Below the pieces are notes generated by a model. It saw only the letters and a list, made by a program, of their open reading frames with translations, searched no databases and had not been told where the DNA came from. 64,000 nt of DNA from contig NC_067205.1 of assembly GCF_026262505.1 (NCBI RefSeq), positions 19,527,645 through 19,591,644 on the forward strand. The letters are read 5' to 3'. Made by a program: the position numbers and the translations under genes. Of this stretch, positions 38,747-49,014 are shown in pieces (the stretch's first letter is position 1; every line of letters starts with the position of its first letter). The DNA is from Trichomonas vaginalis G3 (lineage: Eukaryota > Parabasalia > Trichomonadida > Trichomonadidae).

Positions 38747-39031
38747 TCAAATATTGACAGTACGCCAGTTTTGATATAATATTGTATTAAAACTTCCTTT
38801 AGAAATATCGGTCAGTTTTGTTGTTATATTTTTGTCTGCTTCAAGAACTTTCACCATTTCAGTTATACCAACTTTCTTTGCTTTATGAAAATATTTTGGT
38901 TCAGCAAAGACTGCTATTCTATAACATTTTCCATTGTTTGTATAAAGAACTACTCTGTCAATGTATTTGTATTGTTTGTGTGTGTAAACTTTGTTCTGCT
39001 TCAATTCGAAGAGATACTCGAATACGTCCAT
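38747..39031 (-). CDS. Small unknown Polinton protein
   Basis: 94-residue frame; counterpart of the minus-strand gene ending at 757 in copy A, with only a few changes in the first ~80 residues. Divergent from the next gene across an 18-bp spacer. Confidence 0.45.
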   Translation of the reverse strand: MDVFEYLFELKQNKVYTHKQYKYIDRVVLYTNNGKCYRIAVFAEPKYFHKAKKVGITEMVKVLEADKNITTKLTDISKGSFNTILYQNWRTVNI

Positions 39032-39049
39032 CTTTTTATTCTAAGTAAA
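39032..39049. promoter_or_regulatory. 18-bp bidirectional promoter with TCTA core
   Basis: Same word and spacing as 758-775 in copy A, between divergent starts at 39031 and 39050. Confidence 0.5.
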
Positions 39050-39385
39050 ATGTCATTTCCGAAAAATAGAAGCGTAAGTGTTTCAAAAGGTTTAATGGCG
39101 GTGGCAGATGTGAAGTTAAATTCACCAACTCAAACAAACAGTCAAAGTGTTGTTGTCAATGTCAAAGAAAGAGATGTTGAAGTGGGGAAACCATACGAAG
39201 ACCAAGATGGTATAACAATAGTTCCTGTAAAAGAACAACCAACATACCCTGAAGTTAGCAGAGACTTAAGTTCTGTTGCAGATATTCGAAATGACTACCA
39301 ACAACTTAAAGACAAACTTAAAACTCAGGAGAAGATTTGTCAAGCTTTGGGTATAATGTTAAACTTGGTCGACACAACCCTGTAA
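39050..39385 (+). CDS. Small unknown Polinton protein
   Basis: 111 residues, start MSFPKNRSVSVSKG. The C-terminal half is charged and helical (RNDYQQLKDKLKTQEKI), a likely coiled coil. Longer than the frame seen in copy A. Function unknown. Confidence 0.45.
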   Translation: MSFPKNRSVSVSKGLMAVADVKLNSPTQTNSQSVVVNVKERDVEVGKPYEDQDGITIVPVKEQPTYPEVSRDLSSVADIRNDYQQLKDKLKTQEKICQALGIMLNLVDTTL

Positions 39386-39630
39386 AAGTGAACTCATATG
39401 TCATCGCACCTCATGAAATTTTGAAAGAACTATTGAAACTTTTGACAGAGGCAGACGATATAAACATCAAAGAAATAGAACCCGACATTGCTTGCTGTGG
39501 TGTTTCATACAATGTCATTGACAAGATATACGTTATGAAAGGAGGTGAAACGTTGAACTTAAAATATAGTTTCCCAGACGTCATAAAAATATTTGACGAC
39601 CACAACATTTCATTAAAGTTTGTTTGCTAA
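39337..39630 (+). CDS. Small unknown Polinton protein
   Basis: 97-residue frame overlapping the end of the previous one; counterpart of 1081-1356 in copy A. The next gene follows directly; the extra small gene of copy A (1363-1593) has no counterpart here. Confidence 0.4.
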   Translation: MSSFGYNVKLGRHNPVKVNSYVIAPHEILKELLKLLTEADDINIKEIEPDIACCGVSYNVIDKIYVMKGGETLNLKYSFPDVIKIFDDHNISLKFVC

Positions 39631-39634
39631 GTAA

Positions 39635-40428
39635 ATGGCAGAAGACATAGTGGTTTATACTATTACGACTAAAAACCCTGAGTCATATAATTCTATAACA
39701 ACAAACTTACAAAGTCCTCAAGGACGATATTGTAAACTGACCTTAAACACGATGACGACTAAAGCCTGTTTTGCTCTTTTGACACCAAAGACTTTGTTGT
39801 TGTGAATGGTAAAAAATACTTCTTTGAAGATACTTACTCAGATATACCACCAACAGGTTTTGTTGACTTATTTAATACTTTAAGGACGAGTGTAACATGT
39901 GCTGCAACTAGAGCAGGTTTCATTATGTTTGGATGTCCGACTGAGTTTACTATAAACAATATGAGCTATAATACAAAACTTATATCTGGTTTTTACTACC
40001 AACAGTTTCCTATAACAGGAAAAGGTGTCATACAAGGAATGTCTGTTCCATTGACTTTAAGTACACCTATTTTATATATTGTTTCAAACTTAGGTTCAAA
40101 GTGCTATTCGAATGTTGACAGAAACTACTATGACAAAAGATACTCATGCGTATAAACAACACTTTCTCTGCTGGTTTGCCTATTGTTCATTCGAATGCAG
40201 AGTTTTCAACCTTAGTGAACTCAAACACTTTGGCAAGTATAACATTGACATTAGTTGACGCAAACTTTGTTCCTGTAAAACTTTTATGTCCTATGTATTT
40301 GTCAATGACGGCAGAAAGTTTCGAATTGGAAGATGCAACTGTGAAAGTATTGTATTACAAGAACAACTTCAACAACAAATAGCTCAAGAACAACAAATGC
40401 AACAAATGGAACAACAAAGTCAAGAATA
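39635..40428 (+). pseudogene. Minor capsid (penton-like) protein, broken
   Basis: Counterpart of 1604-2401 in copy A: same beta-rich body, VDANFVPVKLL strand block and Gln-rich tail. Confidence 0.5.
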
Positions 40429-40461
40429 AAAAAAATATTATTTTTTTTTATTTTTATAAAA

Positions 40462-41697
40462 ATGTACAGAATAGATGTTTCAGATTTTTATGACTTCCAA
40501 GCATTCAGAAATATGTGTCCATTTCGAGACTATAACAAAGCAGTCGAGAATTTGAAACGTTTAGTCATTTATGTCGACTCTGCCCCAGAATGTTATGTTA
40601 TGAAAGAATGGGATGTAGTCTTTAACAAACCTAAAGCGACAATAGTTTCAGAACAAGAATGTAGACAGAAACTTAAGAAAATAAAAGTTGTACAAGTTGG
40701 AATGAAGATGTTAGATGCTTGGGATATCTTATTGTCAAAGTTAGAAGATTTTTCAGTTCGTGGTATAAAGTTTTATACACCTTCTCCAAACTTCTATTCT
40801 ATCTTCACTGGATATAAATATGAACAAGTAGAATGGAAAGAAAATATTATAGAAGCTTGGTTAGACCATGTCAAAGAAATTATATGCAATGGAAACGAAA
40901 AGGTTTATGAGTATATCTTATGTTGGTTTGCAAACATCTTACAACATCCAAGTGCTAAAAATGAAACTGCTCTCATTATAATTGGAAAACAAGGAACTGG
41001 TAAGAATACTTTCTTTACAGATATTTTGTGCAAACTGTTAGAAGGTTATTCGAACCCTAATATGACAAACTAGAAAACATCTTGCGGTAAATTTAACTCT
41101 TCAATGAGAATATGAAACTTATAGTTTGCAATGAACTTCAAAGTATAGATACAACAAAGTTTTAAACTCAGATGCTTTGAAGAGTCTTATAACAGACAAA
41201 GTTGGAGTTGTTGAAAGAAAGTATAAAGACCAAAGAGTTTGTGAAAATGTTGCAAACTTCATTATGGTTTCAAACAATGCTGTTCCGATGAAGTTAGAAA
41301 GTTCTGACAGAAGATATGTAGTGTCAGAACGTCAGATTCTCATATGCAAGATACTGAATATTTTTGACGCTTTGTCAGAATGTTTGACATCTGACTTTTA
41401 CAACCACTTGTTCTCATATTTCATGACATTAGATATTTCTAAGTTCAATCCAAGACAAATTCCACATACCGAAGAGAGACAAACATTGTTAGAAGCAAAA
41501 CAAGAGTGTATATGAACTGTTCATAGATGAAACTGACTTTGTGTCATTAGATGAAAAGTCTTTATATGATGAATATAAAACAATATTGTCAAGAATATGG
41601 TTATATGGCAGCTTCTAAACGAACATTCTTGGCAAATGTCAAAAGTCTTTTAGACGTTCAGAATGGTGTATATACAAAGAAAAATTTTTCTGAGTAA
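40462..41697 (+). pseudogene. Superfamily 3 helicase (D5-like), broken
   Basis: Counterpart of 2432-3665 in copy A. The Walker A loop reads IIIGKQGTGKNTFF; the IMVSNNAVP sensor block and the C-terminal DNA-binding domain are visible. The duplicated stand-alone domain found in copy A is absent; the acidic-tailed gene follows at once. Confidence 0.83.
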
Positions 41698-41730
41698 ATT
41701 TTAAAAAAATATTTTTTTATCCGATAAAAG

Positions 41731-42146
41731 ATGACGAAATATATTTCAGTCAACAAATATATGTCAGGACTTAAAGAAGAACTAGAACCATTCACATATT
41801 TGAATGTTTACTTCTACCATTTTGAAAAGTCTACATTTGACAAAGTTTGGAACATCGAACCAGTTAAGTTTGCTGTCGTGACTAAAAACGGTGCGAAATT
41901 TGAAGACTTAGACATAGAAGGTTGTTAGCAGTCAAAAAAATTTTGACAGAAGTTCTCAAACCTTAAAGAAGGCAAAGCATACAAACTTGTATACCTTATG
42001 AACCAAAGAAAGCAGACGACTATGAATATTATGAGTCTAAGATAGTTGAAGTTCAAGGTAAATTGGGTAAAAAGATTTTAGAGTCTAAGCCAGTGTTTGC
42101 TCCTAAAGAGGAAGAGAACATTGACATTGACCCAGAAATGTTCTAA
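41731..42146 (+). pseudogene. Small acidic-tailed protein, broken
   Basis: Counterpart of 4099-4518 in copy A; same N-terminal block (VNKYMSGLKEELEPF) and the same acidic end. Confidence 0.45.
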
Positions 42147-42162
42147 AAATAAAATTTTATTT

Positions 42163-42621
42163 TTACATGTCAAATTTCTTCTTCTCTGGCTCTGGTTCTT
42201 TCTTCTCTTCTTCTACTTTCTTTTCTTTCTTTTCTTTCTTTTCTCTCTTCTTCTTCTTTTCTGGTGGAGTTATGTCAAATTTCTCAGAACCATATTTATG
42301 TAAAAGTTCTTTGTCCTTTAATAGCTCTTCTATTCTGTTTTCTATTTCATCTTCAAGAACAGCGCATGTGCCTTCTTTGCATTCTAAGAACTTTTGTTGG
42401 ACTTCATCTTTCCAATCGGCGTCATCTCTGTCAACAAGTCTGTCATTGACAAACTTAAAGACTTCTCTGCCTAATGTTTTATGGTTCTTGTCATATTCCC
42501 AGAAACAGAACTTTAGAACAAATTCACCTTTCTTGTTTACACTATGTAAGATTTTATGGTCGACAGATGTTTTAGAGTCGAAAAGCTTGTCTCGAATATA
42601 GATAGCGAAATCGCTAGACAT
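42163..42621 (-). CDS. Small protein with Lys/Glu-rich tail
   Basis: 152 residues from MSSDFAIYIRDK; the frame opens two codons earlier without ATG. An alpha/beta domain of ~110 residues is followed by a tail with EKKKKREKKEKKEKK, possibly for nucleic-acid or partner contact. Whole in this copy. Function unknown. Confidence 0.55.
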   Translation of the reverse strand: MSSDFAIYIRDKLFDSKTSVDHKILHSVNKKGEFVLKFCFWEYDKNHKTLGREVFKFVNDRLVDRDDADWKDEVQQKFLECKEGTCAVLEDEIENRIEELLKDKELLHKYGSEKFDITPPEKKKKREKKEKKEKKVEEEKKEPEPEKKKFDM

Positions 42622-42657
42622 TTTCAAAAAGATAAAAATTTTAATTTTTCTAAAAAT

Positions 42658-43530
42658 ATGTTAGAAAAAAAGTTTGCTGACATTGACAAGAAATTTGAGA
42701 ATGTTTTAAACAAGAACAAGAGGAAGTTAGAAAATGCTCAGATAAAGCCTATACATGACAAGTTCCTATTTGCTCAGAATGGTATAACAGGTCTAATCGC
42801 ACCACCTGGGTCGGGCAAGACTTTCACTTATCTTAAAATGGCTGCACAACAACAAGAACTAGATGAGAAGAACCCATTCTATGAGTTAGTTGTTATTTGT
42901 TCGACTTCTGGTCAATTTGACCAAACCGTCAATTCGTTCAAAGATATTATAAAGAAGTCTAAGTTAGTATGTATAAAAGACTCTGAGTTGTTAGATTGGA
43001 TAAAGAAGTACCAAAGAAGAGTTTTGAAGTACAATGCTATAAATGAGTATATAAATTCTAAGTTAAAGACCCAAATGAGGAAATGCAGAGAATATTAGAG
43101 AAGAAACACTTCAGAAACAAACAGAAAGAGATAGAATACATTCGAAGAAATTGCAATCTTACGATTGAAGACTTACCCTCACAGATGTCTTCTTATCTTA
43201 GATGATTTCGCCTCTCATCCTTTGTTAAAGAACAGAGAACAAGATATGTGTCGAATTCTTAAGAAGCTCAGACACTTCAACATCTCTGTTGTCATTTGTG
43301 TACAGACAGCAAAGAGTTTAAGTAAGGATGTAAAGAGAATACTGACTGACATAATACTTTTCCCTGGATTGTCCGAAGACGATTTCATGGAACTTATGAA
43401 AGAGTCCATGGCAGGTAAGTTTGACAGACATGAACTATGGGAGAAGTATAAAGTCATACAAGACCCTCATACTTCTTTCAGAATTCACATCTACGCGAAC
43501 AAAGTTCAAATTGTAAAAAGTCAAGCTTGA
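42658..43530 (+). pseudogene. A32-like genome packaging ATPase, broken
   Basis: Counterpart of 5023-5897 in copy A: APPGSGKTF Walker A and CLLILDDFAS Walker B are visible. Followed not by the KilA-N gene, as in copy A, but first by a minisatellite block. Confidence 0.83.
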
Positions 43531-44010
43531 AAAATATAAGTGTTTAGTCTTAGTCTGTTGTGGTGCTGGGTCTGTCGGTTCTTCTGGCTTTGGGGCTGTC
43601 GGTTGGTGGTACGTCGGACATTCGTTTGTGTCCTGTCGGAAGGAAGAACTTTTCCAGTTGTCGGGAAAATTTTTTCCAGTTGTCGGGAAAAATTTTTTCT
43701 GTTGGAAGGAAAAACTTTTTCTGAAGGTCGGCCAAAAAGTTCTCAATTTTCGAAAATTTGAATGGTTTACGGACGAACAACAGGAAATTTTTTTCCAGTT
43801 GTCGGGAAATTTTTTTCCAGTTGTTGGGAAATTTTTTTCTTGTCGGATGGAAGAACTTGGAATGTCGGAAGGAAGGACTCGGAATGTCGGAAGGAAGAAC
43901 TTGGAATGTTGGAAGGAAGGACTCGGAATGCCAGAAGGATTTGACAAGCCAATTTACCATCTAGAGCTACCTGAGCCATCTGAAGTCAAGACCAAAAATA
44001 AATGGTTCAT
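43531..44010. repeat. 22-bp minisatellite block with gene remnants
   Basis: About 43535-43620 holds a short piece related to the Pro-rich gene of copy A. About 43623-43938 is a 22-bp array: GTCGGGAAAATTTTTTCC units, then a variant set GGAAGGAAGAACTTGGAATG and GGAAGGAAGGACTCGGAATG. From 43928 there is the first part of the unknown gene that is whole in copy A (9138-9497). In copy A this block lies beyond the T5orf172 gene, so it has moved relative to its neighbours. Confidence 0.75.
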
Positions 44011-44850
44011 TTACTCTGCTTGTTTGAAGTTGTCAAAATACTCTGTTATTTTTTCCTTTAACAATGGCAAATCTTCTTTGAAGGTAAGAATTGTACAACC
44101 TTTAATATCATAGTGTGTTTGAGGTAACGTATCTTGAACTATTTGTTTCACATCTTCATTTGGGGTCATTGAAATCGGTAAGTTTTCGCGATAGAACCAA
44201 TTTCTGTCAGATTTGTAAATCTTAGCAAGGTCGTAAAAGCTTTTGTTGTTTCTTCTGACTAAATGCAACATAACCATATCTTTATCTTCTTCATTTTCCA
44301 TCTCTTCAGTATAAATCATATACTTATAGTTCTTTTCCTTTCCTTTTGGTACCGAACGTGGTATTCTTTTCTGAATGCTTTTGTCTTTTGCTTCAAGCTT
44401 GTTTTCCATCTCTTCACGTTCTTGTCTGTGAAGTTCGTCAAGAAGTCTGTAAATATTCCAAGCATAACGAGGCGAAGCCCACATTGCAACAGCATTTACA
44501 AGAAGTCTATGTACATACCAACCTCTCAAACCATTTGGCAATTTTTCACGATTTTCATAGAGTTTTGGCGACTGGGGTTTCCCTCCCACTCGCTGTTCTT
44601 CACTGTTTTCAGAAAAAAGTATGTCTCGCTGTGCTTCGCTCAAAAGTTCTTGTGTGCTTTGGTTCCTAAACCAGTCTTTAGGAAGCTTAGTATCTGGAGC
44701 AAAACATGCTGTCAAAATACTTTGCATTTGGTACATATCGTCTTTGACCGAACGAATGAGACGGAGTTGTTTGTTAAACTGAACCCACTCATATTCTTCA
44801 TTTATATCTTCATGGACTATAACTGTTGTTGTGTTCTCTGTTGTTGACAT
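44011..44850 (-). CDS. KilA-N domain protein with viral-type C-terminal domain
   Basis: 280 residues from MSTTENTT; whole. Homologue of 5914-6738 in copy A with the same KilA-N core (GWYVHRLLVNAVAMWASPRYAW) and C-terminal domain. It differs by a ~30-residue insert before the core (ENSEEQRVGGKPQSPK), whose DNA recurs as loose fragments in the intergenic region of copy A. Confidence 0.75.
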   Translation of the reverse strand: MSTTENTTTVIVHEDINEEYEWVQFNKQLRLIRSVKDDMYQMQSILTACFAPDTKLPKDWFRNQSTQELLSEAQRDILFSENSEEQRVGGKPQSPKLYENREKLPNGLRGWYVHRLLVNAVAMWASPRYAWNIYRLLDELHRQEREEMENKLEAKDKSIQKRIPRSVPKGKEKNYKYMIYTEEMENEEDKDMVMLHLVRRNNKSFYDLAKIYKSDRNWFYRENLPISMTPNEDVKQIVQDTLPQTHYDIKGCTILTFKEDLPLLKEKITEYFDNFKQAE

Positions 44851-44940
44851 ATCTGTCTTTACATACAAAATAAAAAAATAAATAAAAATAAAACTAACTT
44901 TATTTTTTCTATCTTTCACAAAAGACCAAAAATAAACGCT

Positions 44941-45552
44941 TTACATGTATTTTTCAGCAACTTCGTCAAATAATTTTATAGCTTTATCTATCTCATCTAC
45001 TTCAAACGTTTCTTTACCTTTCGTGGGAGCACCATATATTTTCTCAAACTTTTCAAGTAGTTCTGTTTCTGCAGCTCTCATATCGTTAACGAACACAACC
45101 TTGACTCTATTGACTGTATTGTCATATCTTTGAGTTATATTATATGTTCTTCCTATCTTATATCTTTTTGTATTGAAGTCCTTCGGTTTCTGAACGATGT
45201 AAAGTAAGCCTTCACTGCAACGTTCTGAGTCGAACGAACCATATGTTATGAAGTTATATCCAACAACTGGGTCTAACCATAACAAAACTATTGGTATAAG
45301 ACTTTTGTCTATAAGATATGCTCTTGTTCCATGAAATGCTACTGATATCATAAGCTCAGGATTTCTTGTCAAAATTTTCTGAGTTGAAGCAATTCCAACC
45401 CAATGCCATGTTTTCTTTCCAGATGGAGATATAATGTCTGACAAAGAATATTTGTTGTATTTCTTTGAGTATCTTACGTTTAAATCACCAATTCTAACCA
45501 ATTTAGTGTTATTGTCTATCTTTTTAACTGTTTCAAACTCAGTGTTTGTCAT
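44941..45552 (-). CDS. KilA-N + T5orf172 (GIY-YIG-fold) DNA-binding protein
   Basis: 203 residues from MTNTEFET; whole. Homologue of 7518-8129 in copy A, with YKIGRTYNITQRYD and AAETELLEKFEKIYG in the T5orf172 part. Upstream lies the shared accessory leader and the 26-bp boundary (45605-45631). Confidence 0.77.
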   Translation of the reverse strand: MTNTEFETVKKIDNNTKLVRIGDLNVRYSKKYNKYSLSDIISPSGKKTWHWVGIASTQKILTRNPELMISVAFHGTRAYLIDKSLIPIVLLWLDPVVGYNFITYGSFDSERCSEGLLYIVQKPKDFNTKRYKIGRTYNITQRYDNTVNRVKVVFVNDMRAAETELLEKFEKIYGAPTKGKETFEVDEIDKAIKLFDEVAEKYM

Positions 45553-45906
45553 ATATGTTCTTACATACAAAATAAAAAAAATATTTTATAAAAAACTAAC
45601 TTTATTTTTTCTATCTTAAGGAAATTCATGAATTTTGGTCATTTTTCAGCAAAAAATAATGTTTAGGTGAAGAGGTGAGATTTCACCTGTTTTTTCACCT
45701 CTTTTTTCACCTCATTTCTACCCCAGTTATTTTATAAACGTTTCACATGGTAAACGTTATTTTTTAAATTTTGTGAAAACTCAACGGTTTGACACAAGCC
45801 ATATGCCATTTTACTCAGAATTTTGTTGCTGAATTCAATAAAAATAATGTTTAGGTGAAGAGGTGAGATTTCACCCGTTTTCTCACCTCTTTTCTCACCT
45901 CTTTTT
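45553..45906. repeat. Leader, boundary and two iteron blocks
   Basis: Shared leader, boundary word, then iteron blocks at 45645-45725 and 45835-45906, both with GGTGAGATTTCACC-type palindromes and CACCTC units at 12-bp steps. Between them lies the imperfect palindrome AACGTTTCACATGGTAAACG (45736-45758). Confidence 0.65.
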
Positions 45907-46820
45907 TCACAAGCGTTTTACATGAATTGTACGATGTATATTTGAAATCCTGAACAATTTCGTAGCTTCTATTTCTTCTGTCAGTATGTCAAAAGTTTTC
46001 ACAATGCCGAATGTTTCTTTATATTTCTTCTTGACATCAGATAGAAGGAAATCGTCAGCTGTTGGATAGTTTTTGTTCAGAAATGTCAACATGTCCATTT
46101 TATCTTCTGCTGGTTTCTCTGCTTCTTTCTTTAAATCTGCATAGTCGTTTCGCATACGTTCTATCTCTTTGACGGAGTAGTTATATTTCCTCATTGCTGC
46201 TTTACATTTAGAACATTGTGGGTTCATTTTTGCATTGTACATTGAAATAAAACCTGCAAGTACAACTAAGGCGTCAATGGTTTTCTTTAACTCAAAAGTT
46301 GCTGGTTTTATCTGTTCGTTCCATACTTTACCTCTTTTATCTTTATCTCTTATCTGCCATACACATTTTGCAACTAACGAAACAAAGTTGTCGTAGGTCT
46401 TAAATTCTTCAGATTTGTATATGTCAGAAACATTTTTATATACCATATCGCAATCTTTGTCCATGACTTTGTGGTTGCAATGAAATCCAAAAACTCATAG
46501 TTTACCTTACGTATGAACTTCTTGGTTTCTACTGAGTCAGTTGGTTTCACTTCTATTTCATCGAATTCTGGAATAGTAAGCTTTTGTTGTTGTATTTCAG
46601 GAAGTTTAGGTAGATGGTCAATAATATCCTGCATTTCATAAAGATATTCTTCATTTGTTTCATCTTTCGCACTACAGTCTAAATCTCCTTGGAGAAGTTC
46701 TTGCTTTATCTTCTGGATTTCTGTTTCGAAAGTATATGAAGAAGGAATGAAGCTTTTCATCTCTACTAACATAGATGTTGGGTTCATGACTAACGAGTTT
46801 GGTGCTGTTGTTGCTAACAT
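45907..46820 (-). pseudogene. Unknown accessory gene of copy B, broken
   Basis: About 300 residues. N-terminal MLATTAPNSLVMNPTSMLV; a polar helical middle; a possible zinc-binding pair CSKCKAAMRKYNYSVKE; C-terminal NKNYPTADDFLLSDVKKKY. Function unknown. Only a ~140-bp remnant survives in copy A (about 7038-7180), so the gene was once present in that lineage. Confidence 0.5.
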
Positions 46821-46983
46821 GTTCTTACAATAAAAATAAAAAAAATATTTTATAAAAAACTAAAATATATTTTTTATCTTAAGGAAATTCATGAAAATTC
46901 AACAGGTGAGAAAACAGGTGAGAAAACGGGTGAAATCTCACCTCTTCACCTAAACATTATTTTTGTCGAAAAAAATGGTTCAT
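46821..46983. repeat. Boundary word and iteron block
   Basis: Leader of the unknown accessory gene, boundary word TATCTTAAGGAAATTCATGA (46875-46894), then an iteron block (about 46885-46975) with AACAGGTGAGAA units in 12-bp steps joined to GGTGAAATCTCACC. Confidence 0.65.
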
Positions 46984-47646
46984 TTACTCACAATATTTTT
47001 GTACAAAACAACCCCAAGCTTTTAACCTCTCTTCTGCAGCTTCTAATGCTATCTTAGCGAGTTCATATTCTCTAAATTCTCTCTTTAAATCTTCTTGTTC
47101 CCATTGGTCTAGTTCGTATGGCGAGTCTCTATAACCAGAACATATCTCACGTTCATGTTCTATTTGTTTTTCATGCATTTTTCTAACTTCTTCTTCGAAC
47201 AAAGGTTTTGCATTCTCTACTGTATCTTCAAGTTCTTCTTCATCTAATTTCTCATGAACTTTCTTGTCTATGGAGTCCATAATTTTTCCAACTGCTATGC
47301 AATATTTTGGAGAAGCCCACATTGCTATATAGTTTACAAGTCTTGGGTCTACATACATTCCTCTAACCTGTTTGATTTCATCAGGAATTCCTGCATGAAT
47401 TTTGTATAAAAAGCAACCCGCTGTTTTCCGCGGGTTGGTATATTCTTCACAAAATGCCTCAAAATACTCTTCCCAGGACTTATTTTCCAACAACCTTCTA
47501 AAGTCTTTCCTAAACTGCTGACACATCTTTGTTGCATTTATATAACCATCCTTGTCTCTACGTAAGACTTCAATACCGTTGTAAGTGCCTTTTGTGAATG
47601 TTTCGCCATTAGATTTGTTCGTGAACGTTTTTGCTTCGACTGTCAT
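46984..47646 (-). CDS. Second KilA-N domain protein (copy B only)
   Basis: 220 residues, whole, starting MTVEAKTFTNKSNGETF. The KilA-N domain occupies ~1-130: GTYNGIEVLRRDKDGYINATK is the classic KilA-N start, and GMYVDPRLVNYIAMWASPKYC the classic end. The C-terminal ~90 residues are a charged coiled coil (FEEEVRKMHEKQIEHE). Probable DNA-binding regulator. Two stretches of its DNA also occur as fragments elsewhere in the element: a ~60-bp hairpin-containing piece at 47950-48022 and a ~37-bp piece in both subterminal regions. Confidence 0.78.
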   Translation of the reverse strand: MTVEAKTFTNKSNGETFTKGTYNGIEVLRRDKDGYINATKMCQQFRKDFRRLLENKSWEEYFEAFCEEYTNPRKTAGCFLYKIHAGIPDEIKQVRGMYVDPRLVNYIAMWASPKYCIAVGKIMDSIDKKVHEKLDEEELEDTVENAKPLFEEEVRKMHEKQIEHEREICSGYRDSPYELDQWEQEDLKREFREYELAKIALEAAEERLKAWGCFVQKYCE

Positions 47647-48081
47647 ACTGTTCTTACAATAAAAATAAAAAATATTTTTGGCTTAACCGTCGGACATTCG
47701 TTTGTGGCTTAACCGTCGGACCACAACGATAAAAATCTCGACAAAACATATACGATGAAGAAGTCTTGACAAAACATTTACGATGAAGTCTTAACAAAAA
47801 ATATACGATGAAATCTATTTCCTGTGTTGTTGTCAAAATGTCATGTTGTCACACTTTTTCAAAAAGATGTTAGTTGACCGAGTGACCGAGTGACCGAGTG
47901 ACCTGGTCGCCTAAAATATATTTTTTTCTATCTTAAGGAAATTCATGAAAATTCACCTGTTGAATTTTGTATAAAAAGCAACCCGCTGTTTTCCGCGGGT
48001 TGGTATATTCTTCACAAAATGCTTGTTTTGAGGTCGAGCCATTTTTGGCTCCACCGTATTTTTTCAACCAAAATATATTTT
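47647..48081. repeat. Intergenic repeats of copy B
   Basis: No gene. Contains two copies of GGCTTAACCGTCGGAC (47680-47722), 25-bp-type repeats (47736-47815), an 8-bp tandem GACCGAGT of three to four units (about 47877-47903), the boundary word (47922-47948), and a copied fragment of the upstream KilA-N gene with the hairpin AACCCGC...GCGGGTT (about 47950-48022). Confidence 0.65.
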
Positions 48082-48942
48082 TCAATACTTTTTCAGCACT
48101 TTTCCGTAGTTATATATGAAAGACAATTCGAGATAAAAGTCATAGTACAGTGGAATAATATGCTGCACACCATTTGTTGTGAACCAAACTTGAAAGTCAG
48201 AGAAACTGTTACTAGGTGGTTCGTAGAATTTAGAAGCAAAGTCATAAAAGTCCTTACCGATACAAAGAAAACTGTTGTTGCTTGAACTGAAACTTGCATG
48301 ACATATAACATTTTGAGGGTCAAACACGTTTTTATAAACTGTCAAATCTGTTGGTGGGCGTATAAATTTAAACGGACCGTCAGGTGGTAATGGTTCGTTC
48401 TGGTTTAGTAACCGAAGAAATTGCGCCCAAGAACGTTTGTCTACTTCCCAAAATAAAAACTGTGTACTTCTTCGAGGGTTAATTTCAATCCTTTGAAATG
48501 AAACTGTGGAGTTCATCTTGTCATATTCTAGTTTCAGATAGTATGTTCCATTTAGTAAAGAGTCGTATTTTTCTTGAAATTCCCAGTAGTATTTGTTTAT
48601 TTGAGTTTGAAAGTCATTTAGAGTTTTCTCAAGACTTTCGTCTGAACGAACTGTAAAGATTCTCATTTCGTCAAATTTGTCTATTAGACCATCAGAACCT
48701 TCATATTGCCCATGAAAATATACTGCGAACATAAATGCGTTAGTTCTATTTGAAAACAAAACTCTTCTAAATCCTATTGCCTTTGCATCTGAAGGACTTT
48801 GAAGCCAACGAATTGGAAAGTCAAACCTGTAAGTACGGGATGAAATTTCTTCATCTGAAAGATTTCTACCAGCGTTTGTGAAGATATAGTCTAACGGTTT
48901 TGTATCTGCTACTTTTGTTCTTTGTTTTTCAACCTGAAACAT
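48082..48942 (-). CDS. Conserved unknown, paralogue of the gene at 54651
   Basis: 286 residues, whole in this copy. Start MFQVEKQRTKVADTKPLDY; end LYYDFYLELSFIYNYGKVL. Beta-rich C-terminal half. It aligns at both ends with the plus-strand gene near the fibre. No known family. Confidence 0.6.
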   Translation of the reverse strand: MFQVEKQRTKVADTKPLDYIFTNAGRNLSDEEISSRTYRFDFPIRWLQSPSDAKAIGFRRVLFSNRTNAFMFAVYFHGQYEGSDGLIDKFDEMRIFTVRSDESLEKTLNDFQTQINKYYWEFQEKYDSLLNGTYYLKLEYDKMNSTVSFQRIEINPRRSTQFLFWEVDKRSWAQFLRLLNQNEPLPPDGPFKFIRPPTDLTVYKNVFDPQNVICHASFSSSNNSFLCIGKDFYDFASKFYEPPSNSFSDFQVWFTTNGVQHIIPLYYDFYLELSFIYNYGKVLKKY

Positions 48943-49014
48943 TTAATATATGTAAAAATATACTGTTTTAAAAAATGTTTTTACTTCATGCAATGTTTTA
49001 CTTCATGCAACGTT

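Noticed and set aside
47877-47903. GACCGAGT tandem as a telomere-like repeat
   Set aside because: Only three to four units, interstitial, and not a known telomere sequence.
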